Assembly (NCBI RefSeq): GCF_018614135.1
Contig: NZ_JAGGOW010000172.1
Span: 1-33,248 of the forward strand
From: Streptomyces sp. ISL-66
GTDB lineage: Bacteria > Actinomycetota > Actinomycetes > Streptomycetales > Streptomycetaceae
Length of the DNA: 33,248 bases
Reading direction: 5' to 3'
Shown here: one piece after another, positions 14,352 through 21,855 of the stretch
How the letters are laid out: each line of letters opens with the position of its first letter
How positions within the stretch are numbered: position 1 is the stretch's first letter
The notes under the pieces: model-generated
What the model was told of the DNA's origin: nothing
Database searches by the model: none
What the model saw: only the letters and a program-made list of their open reading frames with translations
Program-made: the position numbers and the translations under genes

Positions 14352-15653
14352 GTGACCCAGAACAGCGAGACCACCGAGAGCACCACGGGCCGCACCGAGG
14401 TCGAGATCTCCCGGCGCCGCCTGCTGGGCACCGTCGGCGCCGCAGGCGCCGCGGGGCTCGCACTCGGCGCCACCGGCGGGGCGCTCGTGCACTCCTCGAT
14501 CGCCGGTTCCGGGACGGCGGCTGGTTCCGGCGGCGCCGCGGGCGGCCTCGCCTCCCTCGGCGCCACGCGGGTCGCCTTCGAGGGCGAGCACCAGGCCGGC
14601 ATCACCACGCCCCTCCAGGCCAAGGGCCACGTCCTCGCCTTCGATCTGGCGTCCGGCGCCGGCCGCACCGAGGCAGCCGCCCTGATGCGCCGCTGGTCCG
14701 ACACCGCCCGTCAGCTCACGGCCGGCAGGGCCGCGCCGACCGCCGACAGCGGGATCGCCCTCGACTCCGGACCGTCCTCCCTCACCCTCACCTTCGGCTT
14801 CGGCCACTCCTTCTTCGAGCGCACCGGGCTCACCGCCCGCCGTCCCGCCGCACTCGATCCGCTGCCGGACTTCTCCTCGGACCGGCTCGACGCCCAACGC
14901 AGCAACGGCGACCTGTGGGTCCAGATCGGCGCCGACGACGGGCTGGTCGCCTTCCACGCGCTGCGCGCCCTGCAGAAGGACGCCGGGGATGCCGCCCGCC
15001 TGCGCTGGCAGATGAACGGCTTCAACCGGTCTCCCGGCGCCACCGCGACCCCCATGACCGCCCGCAACCTCATGGGCCAGGTCGACGGGACGAACAATCC
15101 GAAGCCCGCCGAGGCCGATTTCGACAAGCGGATCTTCGTCCAGGGCGCGGTGCCCGCCGAGCACGCCTGGATGGTGGGGGGCTCGTACGCCGTCGTACGC
15201 CGCATCCGCATGCTCCTCGACCACTGGGACCAGCAGTCGCTCGCCCAGCAGGAGCAGGTCATCGGCCGTACGAAGGCCACCGGCGCCCCGCTGAGCGGCG
15301 GCGGCGAGACCACCGCGATGGATCTCGACAAGATCGGCGGCGACGGCAAGCCGGTCATCCCCTCCAACGCCCATGCCCGGATCTCGGCGCCCGCGCAGAA
15401 CGGCGGGGCGGCCATGCTCCGGCGCCCCTTCTCCTTCCACGACGGGACGACCGCCGACGGGGCCCCGGACGCCGGGCTCCTCTTCATCTGCTGGCAGGCG
15501 GACCCGATGCGCGGTTTCGTCCCGGTGCAGCGCAAGCTCGACCGCGGCGACGCACTGTCGGAATTCATCCGGCACGAGTCCAGCGGCCTGTACGCGGTAC
15601 CGCCCGGGGCCCGCGCCGGGGAGTACGTGGGCCAGGGGCTGCTCGAGGGATGA
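14352..15653 (+). CDS. dtpA: Dye-decolourising peroxidase, Tat-exported (DtpA/EfeB-like)
   Basis: A 433-residue heme peroxidase. A twin-arginine signal SRRRLLG lies at residues 20-26, followed by a hydrophobic Ala/Gly segment, so the folded heme protein is exported by Tat. The DyP hallmark GxxDG is GQVDGT (D245, distal catalytic acid), H341 in SNAHARIS is the proximal heme ligand, and R357 or R358 the distal arginine. In S. lividans the DyP peroxidase DtpA is encoded in the sco/ecuC copper locus and is needed for maturation of the copper radical oxidase GlxA, so the context here supports the same role. The GTG start lies 5 bases after the copC-copD stop with little ribosome binding site, implying coupling. 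Confidence 0.92.
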   Translation: MTQNSETTESTTGRTEVEISRRRLLGTVGAAGAAGLALGATGGALVHSSIAGSGTAAGSGGAAGGLASLGATRVAFEGEHQAGITTPLQAKGHVLAFDLASGAGRTEAAALMRRWSDTARQLTAGRAAPTADSGIALDSGPSSLTLTFGFGHSFFERTGLTARRPAALDPLPDFSSDRLDAQRSNGDLWVQIGADDGLVAFHALRALQKDAGDAARLRWQMNGFNRSPGATATPMTARNLMGQVDGTNNPKPAEADFDKRIFVQGAVPAEHAWMVGGSYAVVRRIRMLLDHWDQQSLAQQEQVIGRTKATGAPLSGGGETTAMDLDKIGGDGKPVIPSNAHARISAPAQNGGAAMLRRPFSFHDGTTADGAPDAGLLFICWQADPMRGFVPVQRKLDRGDALSEFIRHESSGLYAVPPGARAGEYVGQGLLEG

Positions 15654-15682
15654 ACAGCCCTGTGGCGTCCCGGGACCGGCAT

Positions 15683-15688
15683 TAGGCT
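15683..15688 (+). promoter_or_regulatory. Candidate -10 element for leaderless pheA mRNA
   Basis: TAGGCT ends 6 bases before the ATG at 15695, the spacing expected when transcription starts at or next to the start codon. There is no ribosome binding site in between. The -35 region is unremarkable. Confidence 0.5.
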
Positions 15689-15694
15689 GATCGC

Positions 15695-16630
15695 ATGTCG
15701 GCCACCCGCTTCACCTATCTCGGTCCCGAGGGCACGTTCACCGAAGCCGCCCTCCGCACTCTGCCCGAAGCCGCCACCCGGGAGCTCGTCCCGATGGTCT
15801 CGGTCCCGGCCGCGCTGGACGCCGTACGCAACGGCGAGGCCGCGGCGGCCCTCGTGCCGATCGAGAACTCGGTGGAGGGCGGGGTCACCTCGACCCTCGA
15901 CGAGCTGGCTTCCGGCGTACCGCTGATGATCTACCGCGAGGTGCTGCTCCCGATCGCGTTCGCGCTGCTGGTGCGGCCGGGGACCGAGCTCTCGGACGTC
16001 AAGACCGTCACCGGTCATCCGGTCGCCCAGCCGCAGGTGCGCAACTGGCTGCGGTCCAACCTGCCCGACGCCCTCTGGGAGTCGGCCGCCTCCAACGCCG
16101 ACGGGGCCCGGCTGGTCCAGGAGGGCCGCTTCGACGCTGCCTTCGCGGGTGAATTCGCGGCCGCCACCTACGGGCTGGTCCCGCTGGTCACCGAGATCCA
16201 CGACGCGCAGAACGCGGAGACGCGCTTCGTGCTCGTCGGCCGCCCCGCCCGGCCGGCCGCGCCGACCGGCGCGGACAAGACCTCCGTCGTGCTGTGGCTG
16301 GGCGACGACCGCCCCGGCGCGCTGCTGGAGCTGCTCCAGGAGTTCGCCGTCCGCGGAGTGAACCTGATGCTGATCCAGTCCCGGCCGACGGGCGAGGGCA
16401 TCGGCAACTACTGCTTCGCCGTCGACGCCGAGGGCCACATCTCCGACCGCCGTGTCGGCGAGGCGCTCATGGGCCTCAAGCGGACCTGCCCCCAGATCCG
16501 CTTCCTCGGTTCGTACCCGCGCGCCGGTGTCGCGCAGGGTGAGATCCAGGTGGCCCGGCCGGGGACCTCGGACGGCGATTTCACGGCCGCCTCGGACTGG
16601 CTGACCCGCTGCCTCGACGGGCGCCCGTAG
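15695..16630 (+). CDS. pheA: Prephenate dehydratase
   Basis: A 311-residue monofunctional enzyme converting prephenate to phenylpyruvate in phenylalanine synthesis. It opens with the conserved YLGPEGTFTEAAL (residues 8-20), contains VPIENSVEGGV at 54-64 and the catalytic TRF motif at 176-178. The C-terminal ACT domain (about 195-275) has GALL (208-211) and IQSRP (227-231; the usual motif is ESRP), which mediate phenylalanine feedback inhibition. No chorismate mutase domain is fused. The start ATG directly follows a TAGGCT element, suggesting a leaderless message separate from the copper operon. A DnaA-box cluster begins 12 bases after its stop. Confidence 0.95.
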   Translation: MSATRFTYLGPEGTFTEAALRTLPEAATRELVPMVSVPAALDAVRNGEAAAALVPIENSVEGGVTSTLDELASGVPLMIYREVLLPIAFALLVRPGTELSDVKTVTGHPVAQPQVRNWLRSNLPDALWESAASNADGARLVQEGRFDAAFAGEFAAATYGLVPLVTEIHDAQNAETRFVLVGRPARPAAPTGADKTSVVLWLGDDRPGALLELLQEFAVRGVNLMLIQSRPTGEGIGNYCFAVDAEGHISDRRVGEALMGLKRTCPQIRFLGSYPRAGVAQGEIQVARPGTSDGDFTAASDWLTRCLDGRP

Positions 16631-16641
16631 CGCGCCGTCCA

Positions 16642-16952
16642 CTGTCCACAGAGTTATCCACAGGCAGAGATGCAGACCTGGGGACAAGTCGACAGAGCAG
16701 CACGACAAGGTCGACAAATCGGTCGGGTGGCACAGGTTTCGCGCTGGGGAGCGGAAGGTGAACGGCGTCACCCCCACATCGCCGATCAACTCTTTGGGGC
16801 GAGTCATTCCCACCCGAATGAGTGTGTGAGGGCGGTTTGAACCCTGATTGAGCCCCGGTCGCTCCCGGGTGGGGATTGATCTGTTCCTGTGTCCACAGAT
16901 GCGGCGCACAGCCTGTGGATAAGCTGCCCCGCCGGGGAATTCCTGTGGACAA
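16642..16952. other. DnaA-box cluster between pheA and serS
   Basis: Five boxes lie within 311 bp. Plus strand: CTGTCCACA at 16642-16650 (one mismatch to TTGTCCACA), TTATCCACA at 16654-16662 (perfect E. coli-type) and GTGTCCACA at 16889-16897 (one mismatch). Minus strand: TTATCCACA at 16914-16922 and TTGTCCACA at 16944-16952 (perfect streptomycete consensus). A weaker TTGTCCCCA sits at 16679-16687 on the minus strand. There is no initiator gene or AT-rich unwinding element, so this is not oriC itself. High-affinity DnaA clusters near oriC titrate DnaA in S. coelicolor (D78 and others). Confidence 0.85.
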
Positions 16953-17158
16953 AGAACGGCCTGCGACCCTGCTCAGAGGCCGCCCGGCCGGGGGAACCAC
17001 GCCCCATTCCCAGGAAAGGGACCGGCTTTATCGACCTCCTCAGAGCGATCGCTTCCGGCCGCTCGACGAAGGTTTTCCATTCACGGCAATTAGGACATAG
17101 TGCCACGCAGCGTGATATCGGTGCGATCCCCGGAAGCCCGGCCCGGTAGCCTGGAGGG
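16953..17158. other. serS upstream region
   Basis: This completes the 528-bp gap between pheA and serS. No T-box or other riboswitch is evident. A TAGCCT element at 17147-17152 ends six bases before the GTG at 17159, consistent with a leaderless serS message. GGAGG at 17153-17157 is only one base from the GTG, too close to act as a normal ribosome binding site. Confidence 0.4.
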
Positions 17159-18436
17159 GTGATTGACCTCCGGCTGCTCCGTGAAGACCCTGACCGTGTC
17201 CGCGCCTCGCAGCGCGCCCGTGGAGAGGACGTCGCCCTCGTCGACGCCCTGCTCTCCGCAGACGAGCGCCGCAGGTCCTCCGGCATGCGATTCGACGAAC
17301 TGCGCAACGAGCAGAAGTCGCTCGGCAAGCTCATTCCCAAGGCCTCTCCGGAGGAGCGGGCCGAGCTGCTGAAGAAGGCCGACCAGCTCAAGCAGGACGT
17401 CAAGGCGGCCGAGGCCGAGCAGAACGAGGCGGACGAAGCCGCCAAGCAGCTGCTCCTCCAGCTCGGCAACATCGTCCACACCGACGTTCCCGTCGGCGGC
17501 GAAGAGGACTTCACCGTCCTGGAGACCCACGGCACCATCCGCGACTTCGCCGCCGAGGGCTTCGAGCCCAAGGACCACCTGGAGCTCGGAGAGTCCCTCG
17601 GCGCCATCGACGTCGAGCGCGGCGCCAAGGTCTCGGGCTCGCGGTTCTACTACCTCACCGGCATCGGCGCCCTGCTCGAGCTGGCGCTCGTCAACGCGGC
17701 CATCGCCCAGGCCACCGAGGCCGGCTTCATCCCGATGCTCACCCCGGCGCTGGTCCGCCCGCGCGCCATGGAGGGCACCGGCTTCCTCGGCCAGGCCGCG
17801 GAGAACGTCTACCACCTGGAGAAGGACGACTACTACCTGGTCGGCACCTCCGAGGTCGCGCTGGCCGCGTACCACATGGACGAGATCATCGACGCGGACA
17901 AGCTGCCGCTGCGGTACGCCGGCTTCTCCCCGTGCTTCCGCCGCGAGGCCGGCACGTACGGCAAGGACACCCGCGGCATCTTCCGCGTCCACCAGTTCGA
18001 CAAGGTCGAGATGTTCTCGTACGTCGCGCCGGAGGAGGCCGAAGCCGAGCACCAGCGGCTCCTGGAGTGGGAGAAGCAGTGGCTGACCGCCCTCGAGCTG
18101 CCCTTCCAGGTGATCGACGTCGCCACCGGCGACCTGGGCTCCTCCGCCTCCCGCAAGTTCGACTGCGAGGCGTGGATCCCCACCCAGGGCAAGTACCGCG
18201 AGCTGACGTCCGCCTCGAACTGTGACGGCTTCCAGGCGCGCCGCCTCTCGATCCGCTACCGCGACGGCAAGAAGACCGCGCCGCTGTCCACGCTGAACGG
18301 CACGCTGTGCGCCGTCCCGCGCACGATCGTCGCGATCCTGGAGAACCACCAGCAGGCCGACGGCACGGTCCGGGTGCCCGCGATCCTCCGTCCCTACCTG
18401 GGCGGCCGTGAATTCCTGGAGCCGATCGCCAAGTGA
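17159..18436 (+). CDS. serS: Seryl-tRNA synthetase
   Basis: A 425-residue class II synthetase that charges tRNA-Ser (and the selenocysteine tRNA where present). The N-terminal tRNA-binding coiled coil spans about 28-100, rich in Lys/Glu/Ala heptads. Catalytic motifs: TSE at 230-232, motif 2 FRREAG at 260-265, and motif 3 NGTLCAVPRTIVAILEN at 380-396. Length and N-terminus (MIDLRLLREDP) match actinobacterial SerRS and fix the GTG start. The start codon is six bases from a TAGCCT -10 box and lacks a properly spaced ribosome binding site, so leaderless translation is likely. Its stop overlaps the start of the HAD gene (GTGA). Confidence 0.97.
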   Translation: MIDLRLLREDPDRVRASQRARGEDVALVDALLSADERRRSSGMRFDELRNEQKSLGKLIPKASPEERAELLKKADQLKQDVKAAEAEQNEADEAAKQLLLQLGNIVHTDVPVGGEEDFTVLETHGTIRDFAAEGFEPKDHLELGESLGAIDVERGAKVSGSRFYYLTGIGALLELALVNAAIAQATEAGFIPMLTPALVRPRAMEGTGFLGQAAENVYHLEKDDYYLVGTSEVALAAYHMDEIIDADKLPLRYAGFSPCFRREAGTYGKDTRGIFRVHQFDKVEMFSYVAPEEAEAEHQRLLEWEKQWLTALELPFQVIDVATGDLGSSASRKFDCEAWIPTQGKYRELTSASNCDGFQARRLSIRYRDGKKTAPLSTLNGTLCAVPRTIVAILENHQQADGTVRVPAILRPYLGGREFLEPIAK

Positions 18437-19245
18437 GCACGGCCCCGTTCCCGTACAAGCTCGTCGCGACCGATCTCGACGGCACTCTGCTGCGCGGCGA
18501 CGACACCGTCTCGGAACGCACCCGTGAGGCACTCGCCGCGGTCACCGCGGCGGGTGCCGCGCACATCGTCGTCACGGGCCGCGCCGCGCCGTGGACCCGG
18601 CACGTCCTCGACGACCTCGGCTACAAGGGCATCGCCGTCTGCGGGCAGGGCGCGCAGGTCTACGACGCGGGCGCGCACCGGCTGCTGACCTCGGTGACGC
18701 TCGACCGGAAGCTGGCCGCCCTCGCGCTGGAGAAGATCGAGGCCGAGGTGGGTCCGCTGGCGCTGGCCGCCAGCCGGGACGGAGTCGACGGCGACGTGCT
18801 GATCGGCCCCGGCTACCAGGTGCAGGAGGGCCTTCCGGCGCTCTACCTGGAGGACACGGCCGACATGTGGACGGCCCCCCTGAACAAGCTGTACATCCAG
18901 CACCCCGAGCTGGACGAGGACGCCCTCGTCGAGGTCGCCCGGCAGACCGTGGGCAGCCTGGTCGGAGTCGTCATGGCCGGTCCGGGCGTCGTGGAGATAC
19001 TGCCGCTGGGGCTGAGCAAGGCAACCGGTCTTTCGCTGGCCGCGCGTCGTCTGGGTGTGAAGGCGGCCGAGACGATCGCCTTCGGCGACATGCCGAATGA
19101 CATTCCGATGTTCGGCTGGGCCGCGCACGGGGTGGCGATGGCCAACGCCCACGCGGAGCTCAAGGCGGTCGCCGACGAGGTGACCACTTCCAACGAGCAG
19201 GACGGCATCGCGGTGGTCCTGGAACGTCTGCTGGGCGCCGCGTAG
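18433..19245 (+). CDS. HAD-IIB (Cof-type) phosphatase
   Basis: A 270-residue HAD-superfamily hydrolase, type IIB cap, likely acting on small phosphorylated metabolites. Motif I DLDGT at 14-18 supplies nucleophile D14 and acid D16; motif II VVTGR is at about 46-50; motif III is the Lys in LGLSKATGL; motif IV is FGDMPNDIPMF with its acidic pair. The alpha/beta cap lies between motifs II and III. Members include Cof and sugar phosphatases, and the substrate cannot be read from sequence. The GTG start overlaps the serS stop as GTGA, so the two are co-translated. A strong terminator follows. Confidence 0.92.
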   Translation: MSTAPFPYKLVATDLDGTLLRGDDTVSERTREALAAVTAAGAAHIVVTGRAAPWTRHVLDDLGYKGIAVCGQGAQVYDAGAHRLLTSVTLDRKLAALALEKIEAEVGPLALAASRDGVDGDVLIGPGYQVQEGLPALYLEDTADMWTAPLNKLYIQHPELDEDALVEVARQTVGSLVGVVMAGPGVVEILPLGLSKATGLSLAARRLGVKAAETIAFGDMPNDIPMFGWAAHGVAMANAHAELKAVADEVTTSNEQDGIAVVLERLLGAA

Positions 19246-19263
19246 CCAAGGACGACACGGGGA

Positions 19264-19319
19264 AAGGTCCGGAACAGCCCGCGCCGCGAGGCGCGCTCGA
19301 AGTGGCTGTTCCGGACCTT
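19264..19319 (+). terminator. Strong terminator after the serS-HAD operon
   Basis: AAGGTCCGGAACAGCC at 19264-19279 pairs perfectly over 16 bp with 19304-19319. The 24-nt loop can itself form a small GCGC stem. CTTGTTG follows. It may also act on the minus-strand rhomboid-like transcript ending at 19420. Confidence 0.85.
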
Positions 19320-19419
19320 CTTGTTGCTCCCCGCACAGCTCACTCTGCCCCCGCCGCCCGCCGCGTACCAGTGAATTTCCGTTCGCGGGCACGGGGTGGT
19401 GGGACCGGCTCCCCCTCGA

Positions 19420-20079
19420 TCACGTTTCACGTGAAACATGCGCGCCGGCCCGGCGCGGACGCGGATTCCTCGTCAGTGGCCAGGCCAGTAGGCCGACGGC
19501 GAGCGCGATGGCGTGGCCGAGGTCGGTGAAGGTGCCTCCGGTGGCGAGCGGAAGGCCGAAGAAGGCCACGCAGCCGGCCAGGTAGAGCCAGCGCCAGGGG
19601 CCCGGCAGACGGTAGGTCAGCACTCCGACGGCGGTCGCGAGGCCGTAGCTGACGCCGATGTCGACGACATGGACCATGCTGCGCGGGGCACGGTGGTCCT
19701 CGATGGCCATCTGAACCAGCTTCTGGCTGATCAGGGTGGCCGTGATGTGGCCGGTCGCGATGACGAAGAGCCAGCGCAGGGTCCCGAGCCAGCGTTCGAC
19801 ATTGGCCTGGAAGACCTCGAAGAGCACCACGTAGAGGGGCAGCGAGTACGGACTCTCGATCCAGAAGGCGCTGCTGAGCAGGGCCCGTACGGGGTGGCGG
19901 GCGAGCTCGTGGATGTTGCTGCTGTTGCGGTGGAGCAGGACGTGTTCGAGGTGGTCGGGCACGATCACGACCACCACGCTGGTGATGGCGATGATCAGCA
20001 TCCATATGTGGGTGCCGGGTGCGGAACGAATCCAGGACCAGACGGGCCTGGACGGCTCGGGCTCCCTGTACTCGATCAT
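19420..20079 (-). CDS. Rhomboid-like integral membrane protein
   Basis: A 219-residue protein with about six predicted helices (22-42, 64-74/80-92, 100-120, 138-156, 162-180, 186-201). Rhomboid features are present: ERWLGTLRWLFV resembles the L1-loop ER signature, VSYG at 143-146 lies in a DIGVSYG context like the GxSG active site (possible nucleophile S144), and H189 in FTDLGHAIAL could complete a Ser-His dyad. It is therefore a possible intramembrane serine protease, though the helix-4 motif is GVSYG rather than GxSG. I chose ATG at 20079; the frame continues to 20154 through a parS site, which reads MFHVKQ by chance. The last codons (VSRET then stop) lie in the parS at 19424-19437. Confidence 0.75.
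   Translation of the reverse strand: MIEYREPEPSRPVWSWIRSAPGTHIWMLIIAITSVVVVIVPDHLEHVLLHRNSSNIHELARHPVRALLSSAFWIESPYSLPLYVVLFEVFQANVERWLGTLRWLFVIATGHITATLISQKLVQMAIEDHRAPRSMVHVVDIGVSYGLATAVGVLTYRLPGPWRWLYLAGCVAFFGLPLATGGTFTDLGHAIALAVGLLAWPLTRNPRPRRAGAHVSRET
19424..19437. other. parS: parS centromere site 2, at the 3' end of the rhomboid-like gene
   Basis: A perfect GTTTCACGTGAAAC palindrome. It overlaps the last codons of the minus-strand gene, encoding VSRET immediately before its TGA at 19422-19420, and lies 104 bases past the serS-HAD terminator. Confidence 0.9.
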
Positions 20080-20138
20080 GTCCCGATGATGCCGCGCGAA
20101 CCTGTGCCCCGCCTGGCCGGTGGGCCGGGCGGGGCACT

Positions 20139-20152
20139 GTTTCACGTGAAAC
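20139..20152. other. parS: parS centromere site 3, intergenic
   Basis: A perfect GTTTCACGTGAAAC palindrome, 715 bp from site 2, in the 130-bp gap between the end of the ABC permease gene and the start of the rhomboid-like gene. ParB spreading from the pair could cover the whole rhomboid-like gene. Confidence 0.92.
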
Positions 20153-20209
20153 ATCCGGTCCGGACGCCGACGGGGACACCGGTCCGCCGGCGCAGGACAG
20201 GGCGCTCTC

Positions 20210-20929
20210 CTACTCCTCGCCCGCCAGGGTGAGGCGGCGGAGCTTCTGTCCGGCGTAGACGGTGGCGCCGACGGTGACCGTGACGAGCAGGATCACGGCG
20301 GTGGGCAGCCCGACGGTGGCGTCCACGTACCCCTCACCGGCGATCTTCTGCGCCAGGGCCAGGGCCCATTGCTGGACGCTGAGGGTCTTGGCCCCGTCGA
20401 CCAGGCTGCCGAAGAGCGATTCCCAGATCAGCGCGTAGACGAGGCCGAAGACGACCGCGTGCCGGCTGACGGTGCCCAGCAGCAGGAACAGCGCGCTGTA
20501 GGCGACCGACGCGATGAGCGCGGCCACCGTGTAGGCGACGGCGATCTGCTGGCCGTTGCCGTTGAGGATGTAGCCGGCGATCAAGGTGGGGATCGCGGAG
20601 AAGACCATGGTGACGGCGATCGCGACGATCAACTTGGTCATGATGATCGTCGGGCGCTTCACCGGCTTGGAGAGCAGGTAAACGATCGAACCGTCGTCGA
20701 TCTCCGGGCCGATGGCGCCGGTTCCGGCGATGACCCCGATCAGCGGGACCATGGTGGCCAGCGCGAAGCCTCCGAGGAGGTCGGCCGCGACCTTGTCGTC
20801 CAGGCCCGTGAAGGCGCGGACGGCGATGGAGATGACGATCAGCAGGGCGGGCAGCGCGAAGAGGATCAGCGCGCGGCGGCGGCCGAGCAGGGCCCGGTAG
20901 GTGAGCCGGGCAACGGTGGGGTTGTACAT
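20210..20929 (-). CDS. ABC-2 type transporter permease
   Basis: A 239-residue membrane protein with about six helices (near 19-39, 52-72, 100-120, 130-152, 160-180, 208-226), of the short ABC-2 permease type. The segment GPEIDDGSIVYLLSKPVKRP (from about residue 72) is the conserved cytoplasmic loop of these permeases. It follows the ATPase gene at 20944-21855 by 14 bases on the same strand and is presumably its membrane partner. It is the last gene of a four-gene cluster. Substrate unknown; export of a lipid, peptide or drug is typical of the family. Confidence 0.85.
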   Translation of the reverse strand: MYNPTVARLTYRALLGRRRALILFALPALLIVISIAVRAFTGLDDKVAADLLGGFALATMVPLIGVIAGTGAIGPEIDDGSIVYLLSKPVKRPTIIMTKLIVAIAVTMVFSAIPTLIAGYILNGNGQQIAVAYTVAALIASVAYSALFLLLGTVSRHAVVFGLVYALIWESLFGSLVDGAKTLSVQQWALALAQKIAGEGYVDATVGLPTAVILLVTVTVGATVYAGQKLRRLTLAGEE

Positions 20930-20943
20930 GGGTGCCAGCTCCT

Positions 20944-21855
20944 TCAGGCCGCGACGAGGTAGGAGAAGACCGACTCGAGGGACTCGTCGGAAGGCGAGAC
21001 CGTCAGCAGCCGGATGCCGTGCTCGCGGGCGACCCGCGGCAGCAGCTCGGTGAAGCGCCCGAAGTCGACGGCCTGGATGCGCAGCACGCCCTCCTTGAGA
21101 TCGACCTCGATCCCGGCGGTGGACGGGTCGGCGATCAGGGCCGCGGCGAGGGCCCGGTCGTCGGAGGAACGGACGAGGTAGCGGTGCGGGCGGTCCGTCA
21201 TCAGACGGCGGATCTTGCGGAAGTCTCCGGAGGCCGCGTGCCGGCCGGCGACGACCACCTCGATGTGGGAGGCGAGCTGCTCGACCTCCTCCAGGATGTG
21301 CGAGGAGAACAGCACGGTACGGCCGTCGTCGCCCATCCGCCGCAGCAGGTCCATGAGCTGCATGCGCTGACGCGGGTCCATGCCGTTGAACGGCTCGTCG
21401 AGCAGGAGCACGGACGGCTCGTGGACCAGGGCCGAGGCCATCTTCACGCGCTGGCGCATGCCCTTGGAGTACGTGGAGATCTTGCGGTCCTGCGCGTACT
21501 CCATCTCGACCGTGGCCAGGGCCCGCTGGGCCGCGACCTCCTCGAGGCCGTGCAGCTCGGCGTTGGCGACGACGAACTCCTTGCCGGTGAGGAAGTCGTA
21601 CATGGCCTCGCGCTCGGGCACGACGCCGATCTGCTTGTAGACCTGCTCGTTGCGCCAGATCGGCGTGCCGTCGAGGGTGACGGTGCCCGTGGAGGGGGCG
21701 AGGAAGCCGCCCATCATGTTGATGAGGGTGGACTTGCCCGCGCCGTTGGGGCCGAGCAGGCCCGTGACGCCGGGACCGATGCGCATGGTCACGTCGTTGA
21801 CGGCGACGACGTTCCCGAACCAGCGGGAGGTGTGGTCGATGTCGATGATGGTCAC
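20944..21855 (-). CDS. ABC transporter ATP-binding protein
   Basis: A 303-residue ATPase with an ABC-2 type NBD. Walker A GPNGAGKST (about 35-43), signature YSKGMRQRV preceding the Walker B LLLDEPFNGMDP, and H-loop SSHILEEVEQL are all intact. The C-terminal 80 residues form the usual regulatory extension. The GTG start at 21855-21853 overlaps the stop of the upstream permease (GTGA), showing translational coupling; the frame is open further upstream, but only through that permease's codons. It is third in the ATPase-permease-ATPase-permease order. Confidence 0.93.
   Translation of the reverse strand: MTIIDIDHTSRWFGNVVAVNDVTMRIGPGVTGLLGPNGAGKSTLINMMGGFLAPSTGTVTLDGTPIWRNEQVYKQIGVVPEREAMYDFLTGKEFVVANAELHGLEEVAAQRALATVEMEYAQDRKISTYSKGMRQRVKMASALVHEPSVLLLDEPFNGMDPRQRMQLMDLLRRMGDDGRTVLFSSHILEEVEQLASHIEVVVAGRHAASGDFRKIRRLMTDRPHRYLVRSSDDRALAAALIADPSTAGIEVDLKEGVLRIQAVDFGRFTELLPRVAREHGIRLLTVSPSDESLESVFSYLVAA

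Noticed and set aside
16642..16952. Second replication origin (oriC) at the DnaA-box cluster
   Set aside because: No dnaA/dnaN neighbours, too few boxes and no AT-rich unwinding region; a titration cluster fits better.
16953..17158. T-box riboswitch for serS
   Set aside because: No specifier stem, no T-box consensus and an apparently leaderless start.
18843..20179. Open frames starting ATG-TTT-CAC-GTG (MFHVK...) on both strands
   Set aside because: They begin inside parS palindromes, which always supply a chance ATG-containing frame; they lack ribosome binding sites and conflict with better genes.
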